In this document: piece by piece, positions 1 through 8,888 of the stretch
How positions within the stretch are numbered: position 1 is the stretch's first letter
Layout: each line of letters begins with the position of its first letter
Assembly (NCBI RefSeq): GCF_000340475.1
Contig: NZ_CM001792.1
Coordinates: 3,647,253 to 3,711,252 of the forward strand
Length of the DNA: 64,000 nucleotides
Origin: Oceanobacillus kimchii X50
Lineage (GTDB): Bacteria > Bacillota > Bacilli > Bacillales > Amphibacillaceae
Direction: 5' to 3'
Program-made: the position numbers and the translations under genes
The notes under the pieces: generated by a model
What the model saw: only the letters and a program-made list of their open reading frames with translations
Databases searched by the model: none
Told to the model about the DNA's origin: nothing

Positions 1-1251
1 TTTATTGGCGTACCGATCGCCGTAAGTATCACTATTTCTTCTTTTGTTTCTATTTTAATTCTATTGCCAATGACACCATCCTTATTAGCGGTGTCCCAAC
101 AAATTATTACCGGTCTAGATAGTACGGTGTTATTAGCGCTTGTTTTCTTTATGTTGGCTGGAAGTATTATGAACAATGGCGGGATTGCCGATCGGCTGAT
201 TAATTTAGCGAAGTTAATTGGTGGAAGAATGTCCGGTTCACTCGCACATACGAATATTATCGGAAATACATTATTTGGTGCGATATCTGGTTCAGCAATT
301 GCCGCAGCAGCAACGATGGGACGGATTATGCACCCTCAAGAGAAAAAAGCAGGATATGACCCTTCGTATGCAGCAGCTGTAAATATTGCTTCTGCACCGA
401 CAGGATTAATTATCCCTCCAAGCGGGATGCCAATTATTTATTCTCTATTAACCGGCGGAACATCGATTGGCGCTTTATTTATCGCAGGATATTTGCCAGG
501 TCTATTGATGATTGCGCTAATGATGATTGTCGCTTATATATTAGCTAAAAAAGCCAAATACCCTGTTTCAAAGCCAATCAGTGGTGGCGAATCATTCAAA
601 GTAATTATACAAGCAATCCCTAGCTTATTATTAATTATTATTGTCATAGGTGGAATTGCCGGAGGGATTTTCACAGCGACGGAAGGAGCAGCAGTGGCTG
701 TGCTATATGCCGCTATTCTTAGCGTCATTTACCGTCAGTTAAAACTAACCGATATCCCTAAAATACTTAGAGAAACGACGATTTATTCTGGTATTATCAT
801 GTTATTAATAGGAGCATCTACCGCGATGTCATGGGTGCTTGCATACGCAGGTATACCACAGGCTATTACGAGCAGTCTATTAAGTATTACAAATAATACA
901 GTAATTCTATTATTAATCATGTTAGTCATTTTACTAGTAGTTGGAACATTTATGGATATTGCACCAGCTCTATTAATTTTTACACCGATATTCTTCCCTG
1001 TAGCAACGCAAATGGGTATCGATCCTGTTCATTTTGGAATGATTATGGCAGTAGCCCTTGCTATTGGTGTGACAACTCCGCCAATTGGAACTGTGTTATT
1101 TATCGGAAGTAGTGTCAGTGGTGTACCTATAGAAAAAATTATACCGAAGCTACTGATCTTCTATATCCCATTAATTGTAGCACTATTGTTAGTTGCGTTT
1201 ATTCCAGAAATCAGCTTATTCTTACCGAGGTTATTTGGATTATTGGATTAA
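1..1251 (+). CDS. TRAP transporter large permease DctM (5' end outside window)
   Basis: Large membrane subunit of a tripartite ATP-independent periplasmic (TRAP) transporter, the channel that imports an organic acid with sodium. The reading frame is open from base 1, and the first 21 codons (FIGVPIAVSIT...) align with the start region of the second DctM at 11449, so the gene begins to the left and the ATG at 64 is internal. Many hydrophobic segments and the family stretches GRMSGSLAHTNI, SGSAIAAAATMGRIM and IASAPTGLIIPPSG are visible. By eye it is well over half identical to the DctM at 11449, which serves the hexuronate operon, so a related sugar-acid substrate is likely but inferred. A terminator follows directly. 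Confidence 0.93.
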   Translation, partial: FIGVPIAVSITISSFVSILILLPMTPSLLAVSQQIITGLDSTVLLALVFFMLAGSIMNNGGIADRLINLAKLIGGRMSGSLAHTNIIGNTLFGAISGSAIAAAATMGRIMHPQEKKAGYDPSYAAAVNIASAPTGLIIPPSGMPIIYSLLTGGTSIGALFIAGYLPGLLMIALMMIVAYILAKKAKYPVSKPISGGESFKVIIQAIPSLLLIIIVIGGIAGGIFTATEGAAVAVLYAAILSVIYRQLKLTDIPKILRETTIYSGIIMLLIGASTAMSWVLAYAGIPQAITSSLLSITNNTVILLLIMLVILLVVGTFMDIAPALLIFTPIFFPVATQMGIDPVHFGMIMAVALAIGVTTPPIGTVLFIGSSVSGVPIEKIIPKLLIFYIPLIVALLLVAFIPEISLFLPRLFGLLD

Positions 1252-1281
1252 GTAAATCTTCATCAATAAGAATCTTGCAGG

Positions 1282-1327
1282 AAAAAATCACCGAGTTACG
1301 AATATAAACGTAAATCGGTGATTTTTT
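1282..1327 (+). terminator. Rho-independent terminator after the first dctM
   Basis: AAAAAATCACCGA (1282-1294) pairs perfectly with TCGGTGATTTTTT (1315-1327) around a 20-base loop. The A/T ends make it usable from both strands, which fits the convergent gene at 1375. Confidence 0.85.
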
Positions 1328-1374
1328 AGATACACATCACTTCAGCACTCGTTTCTACTAAACTAACTTCAGTC

Positions 1375-2397
1375 CTAGCCTAAGCCCATCAAGTATATGA
1401 AACCAAATCCGCATCCGATTAAAACCAATGTTCCTAGTAATGCTGCCAAGAAGACATGCAAACCGAACTTCTTAAATACAGAGAACTCCACATTTAAGCC
1501 TAAACCAGCCATTGCCATACTTAAAAGCAGATATGCTGCTGCAATCAGCAAGTTCACGACACTTTCAGGTAAGAATCCAATTGTATTAATCGCACTCATG
1601 GCAAGAAAACCGAATATAAACCATGGTATAGGGAGCGTTTTTAAGGAATAACCTTGCTTATCGTTTTGGGGTTCTCTTTTCTTTACATAGATACCGATCA
1701 ATATAGCTACGGGAACAAGTAAGGCAACTCTAGTTAGTTTTACCACAATAGCAATATTCTCCGCTTCTTCTCCCCCAGCAGTCGAAGCAGCTACTGCATG
1801 AGCAATTTCATGCAACGTCCCTCCCGAAAAAATACCGTACTGATAATCGGTAAATGGTAAGAAAGGGTACATCAATGTATAAATAAGTGTAAACATCGTC
1901 CCAAGTACAGCAATAACAGCGACACTGACTGCTGTCGTGCTTTCTTTCGCTTTTACTAAAGGGGCAATAGCAACAATCGCAGCAGCTCCACATATTGCCG
2001 TTCCACAAGCCGTCAATATACTTAATGTCTTATTAACATGAAACAACCTCGCCAAGCTATAGACGGTCACCAATGCAATCGTTAATAGCAATCCGGCATA
2101 TAGGAAAGCGTGTAGACCCGCATCATACATGTCTGATAGATTCAGCCGCAATCCTAATAGAATAATCCCTATCCTTAACAACTTTTTACTGGAAAACTGT
2201 ACGCCAGATCGATGTGAATTTTTCAAACCAATGGTGTGTCCCCATACCATTCCTATAATAATCGCTAGAACAAGTTGTCCCACAATATCGAGGTAAGGAA
2301 TCTTACCGAGCAACGCTCCCATCAAGGCAATTATAAGAGTAATACATATTCCTGTATAAAAGGACCGTGTCTTGTTATCTGGATGTAATTGCTGCAT
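1375..2397 (-). CDS. YeiH/UPF0324 family membrane exporter
   Basis: Polytopic inner-membrane protein of about 340 residues in the YeiH (UPF0324, putative sulfate exporter) family. It has about ten hydrophobic segments with family stretches such as LLRIGIILLGLRLNLSDM, CGTAICGAAAIVAIAP and GTLHEIAHAVAA. The start at 2397 is chosen because AAGGAGG lies nine bases upstream; the frame is open for 15 more codons but without a ribosome site. It is transcribed away from the LysR gene at 2511, the usual arrangement in which the CysL/YwfK-type regulator controls its neighbour. The transported substrate is not proven for the family. Confidence 0.88.
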   Translation of the reverse strand: MQQLHPDNKTRSFYTGICITLIIALMGALLGKIPYLDIVGQLVLAIIIGMVWGHTIGLKNSHRSGVQFSSKKLLRIGIILLGLRLNLSDMYDAGLHAFLYAGLLLTIALVTVYSLARLFHVNKTLSILTACGTAICGAAAIVAIAPLVKAKESTTAVSVAVIAVLGTMFTLIYTLMYPFLPFTDYQYGIFSGGTLHEIAHAVAASTAGGEEAENIAIVVKLTRVALLVPVAILIGIYVKKREPQNDKQGYSLKTLPIPWFIFGFLAMSAINTIGFLPESVVNLLIAAAYLLLSMAMAGLGLNVEFSVFKKFGLHVFLAALLGTLVLIGCGFGFIYLMGLG

Positions 2398-2510
2398 CTT
2401 GTTGTGCCTCCTTCTCTGTCTATAAACAGTATAGACTGGCATCTTTTATTTTTGAAATAAATATATATAATAGTATTTATTAATAAACTTAATAAACGAG
2501 GAATGTAACC

Positions 2511-3386
2511 ATGCATATGGAAGAACTAGAGACCTTTATTGTTCTCGCACGCGAAAAGAATTTTACACGGACAGCAACAAAACGCGCATTGTCTCAACCA
2601 ACGGTTAGTGTTCATATAAAAAATTTAGAGAACAAGTTTGCAACATCGTTCATCCAACGTACGACGAAGCGTGTTCATCTTACACCTGAAGGGGAGTTGT
2701 TTTATGAACATGCATTGAAGATATGGAGTCAATATCAACAGCTCCAAGAACATCTTTATCAAAAGAAACAAACCGCTTCTGGTCTTATTCGAGTAGGGGC
2801 TAGTTTTACCATTGGTGAATACCTCCTTCCAGAAGTGATGGCGTCATTGCAGAATCAATACGAGCAGTTAGACTTTTATGTGACGATTGGCAACACGGAA
2901 AAGATCATTGATTCTGTTCGCAGACTTGAGGTGGACATCGGACTGGTGGAAGGATCTAACTACACGAAAGACGTGTTACAATCTGCTTTTAAAGAAGATC
3001 GACTCGTCATTGTCTGCTCCCCCGAATATGAGACAAATTTTAAAACCTTAGCGGATTTACATCATCATAAATGGGTTATAAGAGAAGAAGGTTCTGGTAC
3101 ACGACAATACTTTGATCACCTCATTCAATCCAATGGAATTCAAGTCAAATCAACTTTGGTTATTAGTTCGACACAAGGGATAAAGAATAGTGTTACCAAT
3201 GGATTAGGTTTAGCTCTATTGTCTGAAGCAACTATCAAAGAAGAATTAGCTCATGGGAGGCTAAAGATGGTTCCGATTGAATCTCTATATGAAAAACGAG
3301 ATTTTTCCTATGTCTTAACGAAAGGATCGCAACTAAACCGAAATACACAATTATTAATCGATACATTAACAAATGGAGAGGAATAA
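2511..3386 (+). CDS. LysR family transcriptional regulator
   Basis: DNA-binding regulator of 291 residues. The N-terminal winged helix-turn-helix (about residues 3-62, MEELETFIVLAREKNFTRTA) is followed by a periplasmic-binding-like effector domain (about 90-290) with the typical G-x-G-LALLSEA end. GAGG lies nine bases before ATG 2511; an in-frame ATG at 2517 is also possible. It is divergent from the YeiH-type gene with about 110 bp between the starts, so it probably regulates that gene and itself. It resembles the CysL/YwfK and CbbR-like LysR groups; the effector is unknown. Confidence 0.88.
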   Translation: MHMEELETFIVLAREKNFTRTATKRALSQPTVSVHIKNLENKFATSFIQRTTKRVHLTPEGELFYEHALKIWSQYQQLQEHLYQKKQTASGLIRVGASFTIGEYLLPEVMASLQNQYEQLDFYVTIGNTEKIIDSVRRLEVDIGLVEGSNYTKDVLQSAFKEDRLVIVCSPEYETNFKTLADLHHHKWVIREEGSGTRQYFDHLIQSNGIQVKSTLVISSTQGIKNSVTNGLGLALLSEATIKEELAHGRLKMVPIESLYEKRDFSYVLTKGSQLNRNTQLLIDTLTNGEE

Positions 3387-3517
3387 TAGTGGAATACTTT
3401 TCTCTATGACCGGGGCCTCCATGTGTAATCCTTTTCAAACCGGGTAATTACATAACAGAGAGAAAGTAACTTCATTCAGCGGAGTGATACTAAATTACCT
3501 AAAAGGGGATGTATTTC

Positions 3518-5119
3518 ATGGAGTTTTCTGCTACAAATATCATTTTGTTAGCAACATGTTTGCTTGTTATTGCCATCATTATCATTCCACTACTTATGTT
3601 TGGATATATATATGGAAAAGACCGGAAACAAGATCAGCATGCAATTTTACGTAACTTTCCGATACTTGGAAAACTACGCTATATTTTTGAAAAAACCGGT
3701 CCAGAGCTCCGGCAGTATTTATTTGATGATGATAGATCTGGAAAGCCTTTTTCACGTAAGGACTATCAAGATATTGTCATGCCTGCAAAATATCAAAAGA
3801 ATATGCTCGGATTCGGTTCGATTCGTGACTTTGAAAAGGCTGACTTCTATGTAAAAAATGCCATGTTTCCAAAGCAACAGAGTGAACTTGAAGTAGATAA
3901 CGACAAAGAGATTCATTCAAAAGTTTACGAGATTCAAGAGGATAACCTTCTCAGCCGGAAGGAAGAACTACAAGATAAACCTATAAAACCGTGGTTACTT
4001 ACCGATAAAAATACAGTGGTGATTGGCCCTTCTTCCCGTGCTCCCTTCCGTGTAAAAAGTTTGGTAGGCATGTCCGCAATGAGCTATGGTTCCCTCGGAG
4101 AACATGCGATTACAGCACTATCGAAAGGAATTGGCATGGCTGGCGGAGCGTGGATGAATACAGGTGAAGGCGGCTTATCCGATTATCATCTAAAAGGGGA
4201 CACCGATATTATCGCGCAAATTGGACCTGGTCTATTCGGTGTGCGTTCTAAAAATGGAGAGTTTAGCTGGGATCTTTTGAAAAAGAAAGCAGCGATACCA
4301 CAGGTGAAGGCATTTGAACTCAAACTTGCCCAAGGAGCGAAAACACGTGGCGGACATGTGGACGCAGAGAAAGTCACAGAAGAGATTGCAAATATTCGTA
4401 ACGTCGAACCATACAAAGAAATTAACAGTCCGAATCGATTCAATGAATTTGATGATGTACCGACCATGTTTTCGTTTATCGAAAAAATACGCAATCATAC
4501 CGGGTTACCTGTTGGAATAAAGGTTGTTCTCGGAAGTTCGGATTCCTTTGAAGAAATTGCATCTTATATGAAAGAATCAGGAATAGGACCTGATTTTATA
4601 ACCATTGACGGTTCAGAAGGAGGCACTGGTGCTTCCTTTCAAGAACTCGCAGACCGTGTTGGATTACCAGTAAAATCAGCAGTGATGATCGTGGATCAAA
4701 CATTGAAAAAATATGGGATTCGTGACCGTACAAAGATTATTGCCTCCGGAAAACTTTTTACCGCAGATCGCATCGCAGTGGTTTTAGCGATGGGCGCTGA
4801 TCTAGTCAATATTGCACGCGCATTTATGATATCAGTAGGATGCATTATGGCACAGATTTGTCATACGAATCGTTGCCCTGTCGGCGTCGCAACGACTGAT
4901 GCGAAACTGCAAGAAGCACTCGTCATTGATGAAAAACAATATCGTGCACTAAATTACCTTGTGACCCTTCGCGAGAGCCTGTTTCGTATTTCTGCAGCAG
5001 CAGGGCTAACCAGTCCAACAGGCTTTAATCATGAACACATTTCGTATATAGATGAACATCATCGTGTGAAAAATTTAGAAGAATGGTATACCATGCAAAA
5101 ATCCGCATCAACACCTTAA
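3518..5119 (+). CDS. FMN-binding glutamate synthase-like protein (YerD type)
   Basis: Protein of 533 residues with one N-terminal membrane segment (about residues 5-28) followed by the FMN-binding alpha/beta barrel of glutamate synthase. Visible landmarks are SAMSYGSLGEHA, NTGEGG, the GSEGGTGA loop and C442-x5-C448-x4-C453, the spacing of the 3Fe-4S ligands of GltB. The amidotransferase domain and GltD partner are absent, so it is a stand-alone synthase domain like B. subtilis YerD; its reaction is not established. ATG 3518 is preferred because AAAGGGG lies nine bases upstream, whereas the ATG at 3509 would touch that site. It stands alone downstream of the LysR gene. Confidence 0.88.
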   Translation: MEFSATNIILLATCLLVIAIIIIPLLMFGYIYGKDRKQDQHAILRNFPILGKLRYIFEKTGPELRQYLFDDDRSGKPFSRKDYQDIVMPAKYQKNMLGFGSIRDFEKADFYVKNAMFPKQQSELEVDNDKEIHSKVYEIQEDNLLSRKEELQDKPIKPWLLTDKNTVVIGPSSRAPFRVKSLVGMSAMSYGSLGEHAITALSKGIGMAGGAWMNTGEGGLSDYHLKGDTDIIAQIGPGLFGVRSKNGEFSWDLLKKKAAIPQVKAFELKLAQGAKTRGGHVDAEKVTEEIANIRNVEPYKEINSPNRFNEFDDVPTMFSFIEKIRNHTGLPVGIKVVLGSSDSFEEIASYMKESGIGPDFITIDGSEGGTGASFQELADRVGLPVKSAVMIVDQTLKKYGIRDRTKIIASGKLFTADRIAVVLAMGADLVNIARAFMISVGCIMAQICHTNRCPVGVATTDAKLQEALVIDEKQYRALNYLVTLRESLFRISAAAGLTSPTGFNHEHISYIDEHHRVKNLEEWYTMQKSASTP

Positions 5120-5177
5120 TGCGTTTTTTATGGAATGACGACAAACAGGATGCTCATTAAGCTAATTAATAAAGCAA

Positions 5178-5227
5178 TGTTGACTGGAATGGAGTCTCTA
5201 TTAATTTCGTCTCTCTTCCAGTCAACA
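5178..5227. repeat. 12-bp perfect inverted repeat
   Basis: TGTTGACTGGAA (5178-5189) and TTCCAGTCAACA (5216-5227) are perfect complements around a 26-base loop. It lies between two convergent genes and has no T-tract on either side, so it is a weak terminator candidate or a small palindromic element. Confidence 0.6.
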
Positions 5228-5264
5228 ACATGCATTTTATATTCTTTTATCGCTTTTCTCTTAT

Positions 5265-5897
5265 TTAGACCTTTTGCATTAATTTTCTTGCTGTTTCAGC
5301 TACTTTACGATTTCCATTTTTAATAATTTCCTCGGCTTTATCAGGCATCGCATTATGCCCTTCAATAATGATCTCATCCGTAACGTTCATACCAAACATT
5401 CCAACAAAGATATCGCGCATATAATTAACAGCGTGTTCCATTTTTTGCATTTCTGGTAAAGAGTAATCCCCACCACGTGCATTAAGAAAAATGATTTTTT
5501 TGTCTGGCATCAAATATACTGGTGTACCATTTTCACTATATTTAAAGGTATAGCCAGCTTCATCAATATAATCAATAAAGGTTTGAAGCTTGGCAGGAAT
5601 CGTTAAATTCCACAATGGAAACGCGAAGACGACCAGATCAGCCGCGGCAAACAGATCTTTCGCTTTTTGTTTTGCATCTAAAATACGCTGTTCTATTTCA
5701 GATAATTTTTCGCCACTTTGTAATTTGATTAAGGCATTGAAATAATCCTGACCGAAATATGGCATATCTTCTTTAAAAACATCATACACCGCTACATCCA
5801 AATGATTTTCTTCTTTAATTGTATCCATAAATGTATCATACATTTTACTTGATACACCATCTGGTCGATTATTGGATTTTACTACTAATATATTCAT
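5265..5897 (-). CDS. azoR: FMN-dependent NADH-azoreductase
   Basis: Flavodoxin-fold enzyme of 210 residues that reduces azo and quinone compounds by two-electron transfer from NADH. It begins MNILVVKSNNRPDGVSSKM, the FMN-phosphate loop, and contains FAFPLWNLTIPAKLQTFIDY and NARGGDYS, which are typical of AzoR. Length matches the family (200-212). AGGAGG lies seven bases before the ATG. Divergent from a TetR-type regulator, which probably represses it and responds to electrophiles or quinones (inference from arrangement). Confidence 0.92.
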   Translation of the reverse strand: MNILVVKSNNRPDGVSSKMYDTFMDTIKEENHLDVAVYDVFKEDMPYFGQDYFNALIKLQSGEKLSEIEQRILDAKQKAKDLFAAADLVVFAFPLWNLTIPAKLQTFIDYIDEAGYTFKYSENGTPVYLMPDKKIIFLNARGGDYSLPEMQKMEHAVNYMRDIFVGMFGMNVTDEIIIEGHNAMPDKAEEIIKNGNRKVAETARKLMQKV

Positions 5898-5931
5898 TTA
5901 ACATCCTCCTAGTTATAGTAACATCTATCGC

Positions 5932-5953
5932 ATATGCAACAGTTGTTGTATAA
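5932..5953. promoter_or_regulatory. Candidate operator between azoR and the TetR gene
   Basis: ATATGCAACA (5932-5941) and TGTTGTATAA (5944-5953) form an imperfect palindrome (8 of 10 positions) in the divergent intergenic region. This is the expected place for a TetR-family operator, but no experimental motif is known to me for it. Confidence 0.4.
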
Positions 5954-6062
5954 TTAGATTATAGATGCAATGGATGCATAATCCCAGCAACAAAAACGTC
6001 ATTTTGTCGCATAAGATACAATTTATATAAAATGTCTAAAAATATTAGATTGGAGATACTCT

Positions 6063-6641
6063 ATGGTTAAGGAGAACAAAGACCTGCGTTTAATTCGCAC
6101 AAGAAAATTTATTATTGATTCCTTTATCGACCTTTTAGAAAAAAAGGATTTCAAAAGTATAAAAATAAGTGATATCACAACAGGAGCCATGATTAATCGA
6201 GCTACCTTTTATCACCATTTTTATGATAAATATGATTTACTTGAAACCGTAACACGAGAAAATTTAGTGAAAAGTGTTCTACAAGAACTTTCGAACAATA
6301 CAGATTTCAATGAACAAATGCTGCGAAGCGCGTTTTTATCAATAACAAACTATCATGCTAATTTATCTGATCGCTGTAAACGAAGCTATGACGATATGAC
6401 CATGAATATTGAATCTCTGTTAAAAAAAGAGCTTGAAACGATTATCTCTCAGTCCCTATTAAAAAAGTATCCAGATATAAGTAAAGAAAAATTAAGAATG
6501 CTATCGACCATGTTGAGTTGGATGATTTATGCAGCTTCGATTGACTGGAAACAAAATAGCGATCAGTCCCCTGAGGAATATTTTGAATATGCAAGTTTCT
6601 CTATGAAGCAATTGGTAAAGGATGAGACGTTCGATAGTTAA
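6063..6641 (+). CDS. TetR family transcriptional regulator
   Basis: One-component repressor of 192 residues. The N-terminal helix-turn-helix (about residues 10-58) contains FKSIKISDITTGAMINRATFYHHFYDKYDLLE, the classic TetR recognition helix pattern. The C-terminal part resembles the TetR_C group with an F-x-YASF segment. GGAG lies before ATG 6063. Divergent from azoR, so it probably controls that gene; the ligand is unknown. Confidence 0.9.
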   Translation: MVKENKDLRLIRTRKFIIDSFIDLLEKKDFKSIKISDITTGAMINRATFYHHFYDKYDLLETVTRENLVKSVLQELSNNTDFNEQMLRSAFLSITNYHANLSDRCKRSYDDMTMNIESLLKKELETIISQSLLKKYPDISKEKLRMLSTMLSWMIYAASIDWKQNSDQSPEEYFEYASFSMKQLVKDETFDS

Positions 6642-6756
6642 CCTCCACCTGCAAAGCATACTAACGCTCTTTTCTTAATAATAGTTTGATATCCGTCGTT
6701 TTGTGGAATAACGATTAATACAAAACAAACAAGCAACCTATAAAGGAGCCATGTAT

Positions 6757-8478
6757 ATGTTTGAAGATCGTGCAGGAAAAGTACTAGTAGATTTATTATC
6801 CGAATGGGGTGTCGACCATATTTATGGGATGCCAGGAGATTCGATTAACCAACTGATGGAAGAGTTACGTAAAGAAAAAGATAAAATGAAATTTATCCAA
6901 GTACGCCACGAAGAGGCTGGAGCACTTGCAGCTGCTTCTTACGCTAAACTCACTGGAAAGATTGGCGTATGTCTATCAATCGCAGGACCTGGTGCGATTC
7001 ACTTACTTAACGGACTTTACGATGCAAAAGAGGATAGCGCACCAGTATTAGTACTTGCAGGACAAGTGCCAACTGACCAGATCGGAACGGACACATTCCA
7101 AGAAATCAATATGCAACAAATGTTTAATGATGTCGCAGTATATAACGAACAAGTGGTGTCAGAAGAACAATTGCCAGCACTTGTAAATCAAGCCGTCCGC
7201 ACTGCCTATGCAGAAAAGGGACCAGCCGTTTTAACCATACCAGATGATATTCCAGCTGCAAAAATCAAGAAACAAGTACAAAAGAACGCAGCGATATACG
7301 AAGAATCCGAACAAGTACCAAGCTCCACGGAAATGGAAAAAGCACTAGAACTCATTTCCAAAGCAAAGAAGCCAATTATTTTAGCTGGAACTGGTACAAA
7401 AGGGGCGAAGCAAGAACTTGAACAGTTTTCTGATAAGATTGCTGCCCCAGTTGTTGTTTCCCTACCAGCAAAAGGCGTAATAGACGATAATCATCCGAAC
7501 TGCTTAGGCAACCTCGGGATGATTGGAACCAAGCCAGCATATGAAGCAATGGACGATACCGACTTGCTTATTCTCATCGGAACGTCTTACCCATATGTAG
7601 AGTTTTTACCAGAGGGAGTAACATGCATCCAGATTGACAATGACCCGCTACAAATCGGAAAAAGATATCCCGTAAACGTCGGTATTGCTGGCGACGCACA
7701 AAAAGCATTAACCTGGTTAAACGAACGAATTACACGCTCGGAAAATCGTGATTTCTTAGAAAATAGTCAAGAGAAAATGGCGAAATGGTGGAAAGAGATG
7801 GAAGAAGATGAACAACAAACGTCTACACCGATTAAACCACAACAAATCATTGCTGAAGTACAAAAAATCGCAGAAGATGACGCTGTACTATCTGTAGACG
7901 TAGGTAATGTGACAGTTTGGGCTGCCAGACACTTTCGTATGAAAACAACACAGAAATTCCTTACATCCAGTTGGCTTGCCACTATGGGATGCGGATTACC
8001 AGGGGCTATTGCAAGTAAAATGGCATACCCCGAACGCCAGGCAATTGCATTATGTGGCGATGGGGGATTCTCCATGAATATGCAAGACTTCCTCACTGCG
8101 ATTAAATACAATTTACCGATGACAGTGATTATCTTCAATAACGAACGCATCGGCATGATTAAATACGAACAAGAAGCAAAAGGAAACCTTGATTATAAAA
8201 CCAATCTCGAGAGCTTTAACTTCGCCCAATTTGCAGAAAACTGCGGCGGAAAAGGTTATCGTGTAGAGAAATTCGAGGACCTTGGCCCTTCTATACGAGC
8301 AGCAGCATCCTTCAATAAGCCCGTTATTGTAGATGTATGTATTGAAGATGAACCGCCAATCCCAGGAAAGCTTTCGTACGAACAAGTGACCAGCTACTCC
8401 AAACAAACAATAAAAAAGCTATTTGAAAAAGGAAAATTAGAAGTTCCGCCAATTCGAAAAGGATTGAAACGGATATAA
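6757..8478 (+). CDS. Pyruvate oxidase, thiamine-diphosphate dependent
   Basis: Enzyme of 573 residues in the POX/acetolactate synthase family, probably converting pyruvate to acetyl phosphate or acetate with FAD and thiamine diphosphate (B. subtilis YdaP type). Three domains are visible: the N-terminal ThDP-binding domain with catalytic Glu in RHEEAGALAAA, a central FAD domain, and a C-terminal domain with the GDGGFSMN...NNERIG cofactor motif. ATG 6757 is chosen because AAGGAG lies eight bases upstream; the ATG at 6751 is only two bases from it. Monocistronic with its own terminator. Confidence 0.9.
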   Translation: MFEDRAGKVLVDLLSEWGVDHIYGMPGDSINQLMEELRKEKDKMKFIQVRHEEAGALAAASYAKLTGKIGVCLSIAGPGAIHLLNGLYDAKEDSAPVLVLAGQVPTDQIGTDTFQEINMQQMFNDVAVYNEQVVSEEQLPALVNQAVRTAYAEKGPAVLTIPDDIPAAKIKKQVQKNAAIYEESEQVPSSTEMEKALELISKAKKPIILAGTGTKGAKQELEQFSDKIAAPVVVSLPAKGVIDDNHPNCLGNLGMIGTKPAYEAMDDTDLLILIGTSYPYVEFLPEGVTCIQIDNDPLQIGKRYPVNVGIAGDAQKALTWLNERITRSENRDFLENSQEKMAKWWKEMEEDEQQTSTPIKPQQIIAEVQKIAEDDAVLSVDVGNVTVWAARHFRMKTTQKFLTSSWLATMGCGLPGAIASKMAYPERQAIALCGDGGFSMNMQDFLTAIKYNLPMTVIIFNNERIGMIKYEQEAKGNLDYKTNLESFNFAQFAENCGGKGYRVEKFEDLGPSIRAAASFNKPVIVDVCIEDEPPIPGKLSYEQVTSYSKQTIKKLFEKGKLEVPPIRKGLKRI

Positions 8479-8486
8479 TATAGCAT

Positions 8487-8520
8487 AGAAGCAAACTGGC
8501 AGTCAGTTTGCTTCTTTTTT
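8487..8520 (+). terminator. Terminator of the pyruvate oxidase gene
   Basis: AGAAGCAAACTG (8487-8498) pairs with CAGTTTGCTTCT (8504-8515) and is followed by a T-run. Confidence 0.9.
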
Positions 8521-8566
8521 GTTGTTTATAATCTATTAACCAAAACGGATTATTTTTTCTACCATT

Positions 8567-8830
8567 CTGGTTTTTTAGAACGGCACTATTGACTAAAACT
8601 ACCTCAACTTTCGCCTATATTGGTGATTAGAACTACTCTATTGACTAAAATGTCTGCTATCCTCTGCTATTCTGGTTTTTAGAAGCGCTCTATTGACTAT
8701 TTTTTCGCGGTTCTCAAGCTTTTTTGGATTTTAGAACCATTCTTTTCACCACTTTTCCCGGTTTCTAAACTCACTTTGGGTTTTAGAACCGGTCTTTTTA
8801 CTAAAACATCCTTGATTCTCTACTTAAACT
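8567..8830. repeat. Five degenerate ~52-bp tandem repeats
   Basis: Units begin near 8567, 8621, 8672, 8724 and 8776 (period 51-54). Each starts with a TGG-T-rich-TTTTAGAAC core, then CTATTGAC/TAAAA or a degraded version, then a T/C-rich tail. No convincing gene is present between 8521 and 8888. The best conserved words are TTTTAGAA and CTATTGACTA. Either an intergenic repeat family or a decayed repetitive gene. Confidence 0.7.
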
Positions 8831-8888
8831 TTTCTTTATTCCACCAAAACATCATCTTTTTTATGTAAGCTACTCAAAACCTCTAATC

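Noticed and set aside
5135..5323. Short open frame of 62 codons on the + strand
   Set aside because: No ribosome site, overlaps the inverted repeat and the 3' end of azoR; composition is that of noncoding sequence.
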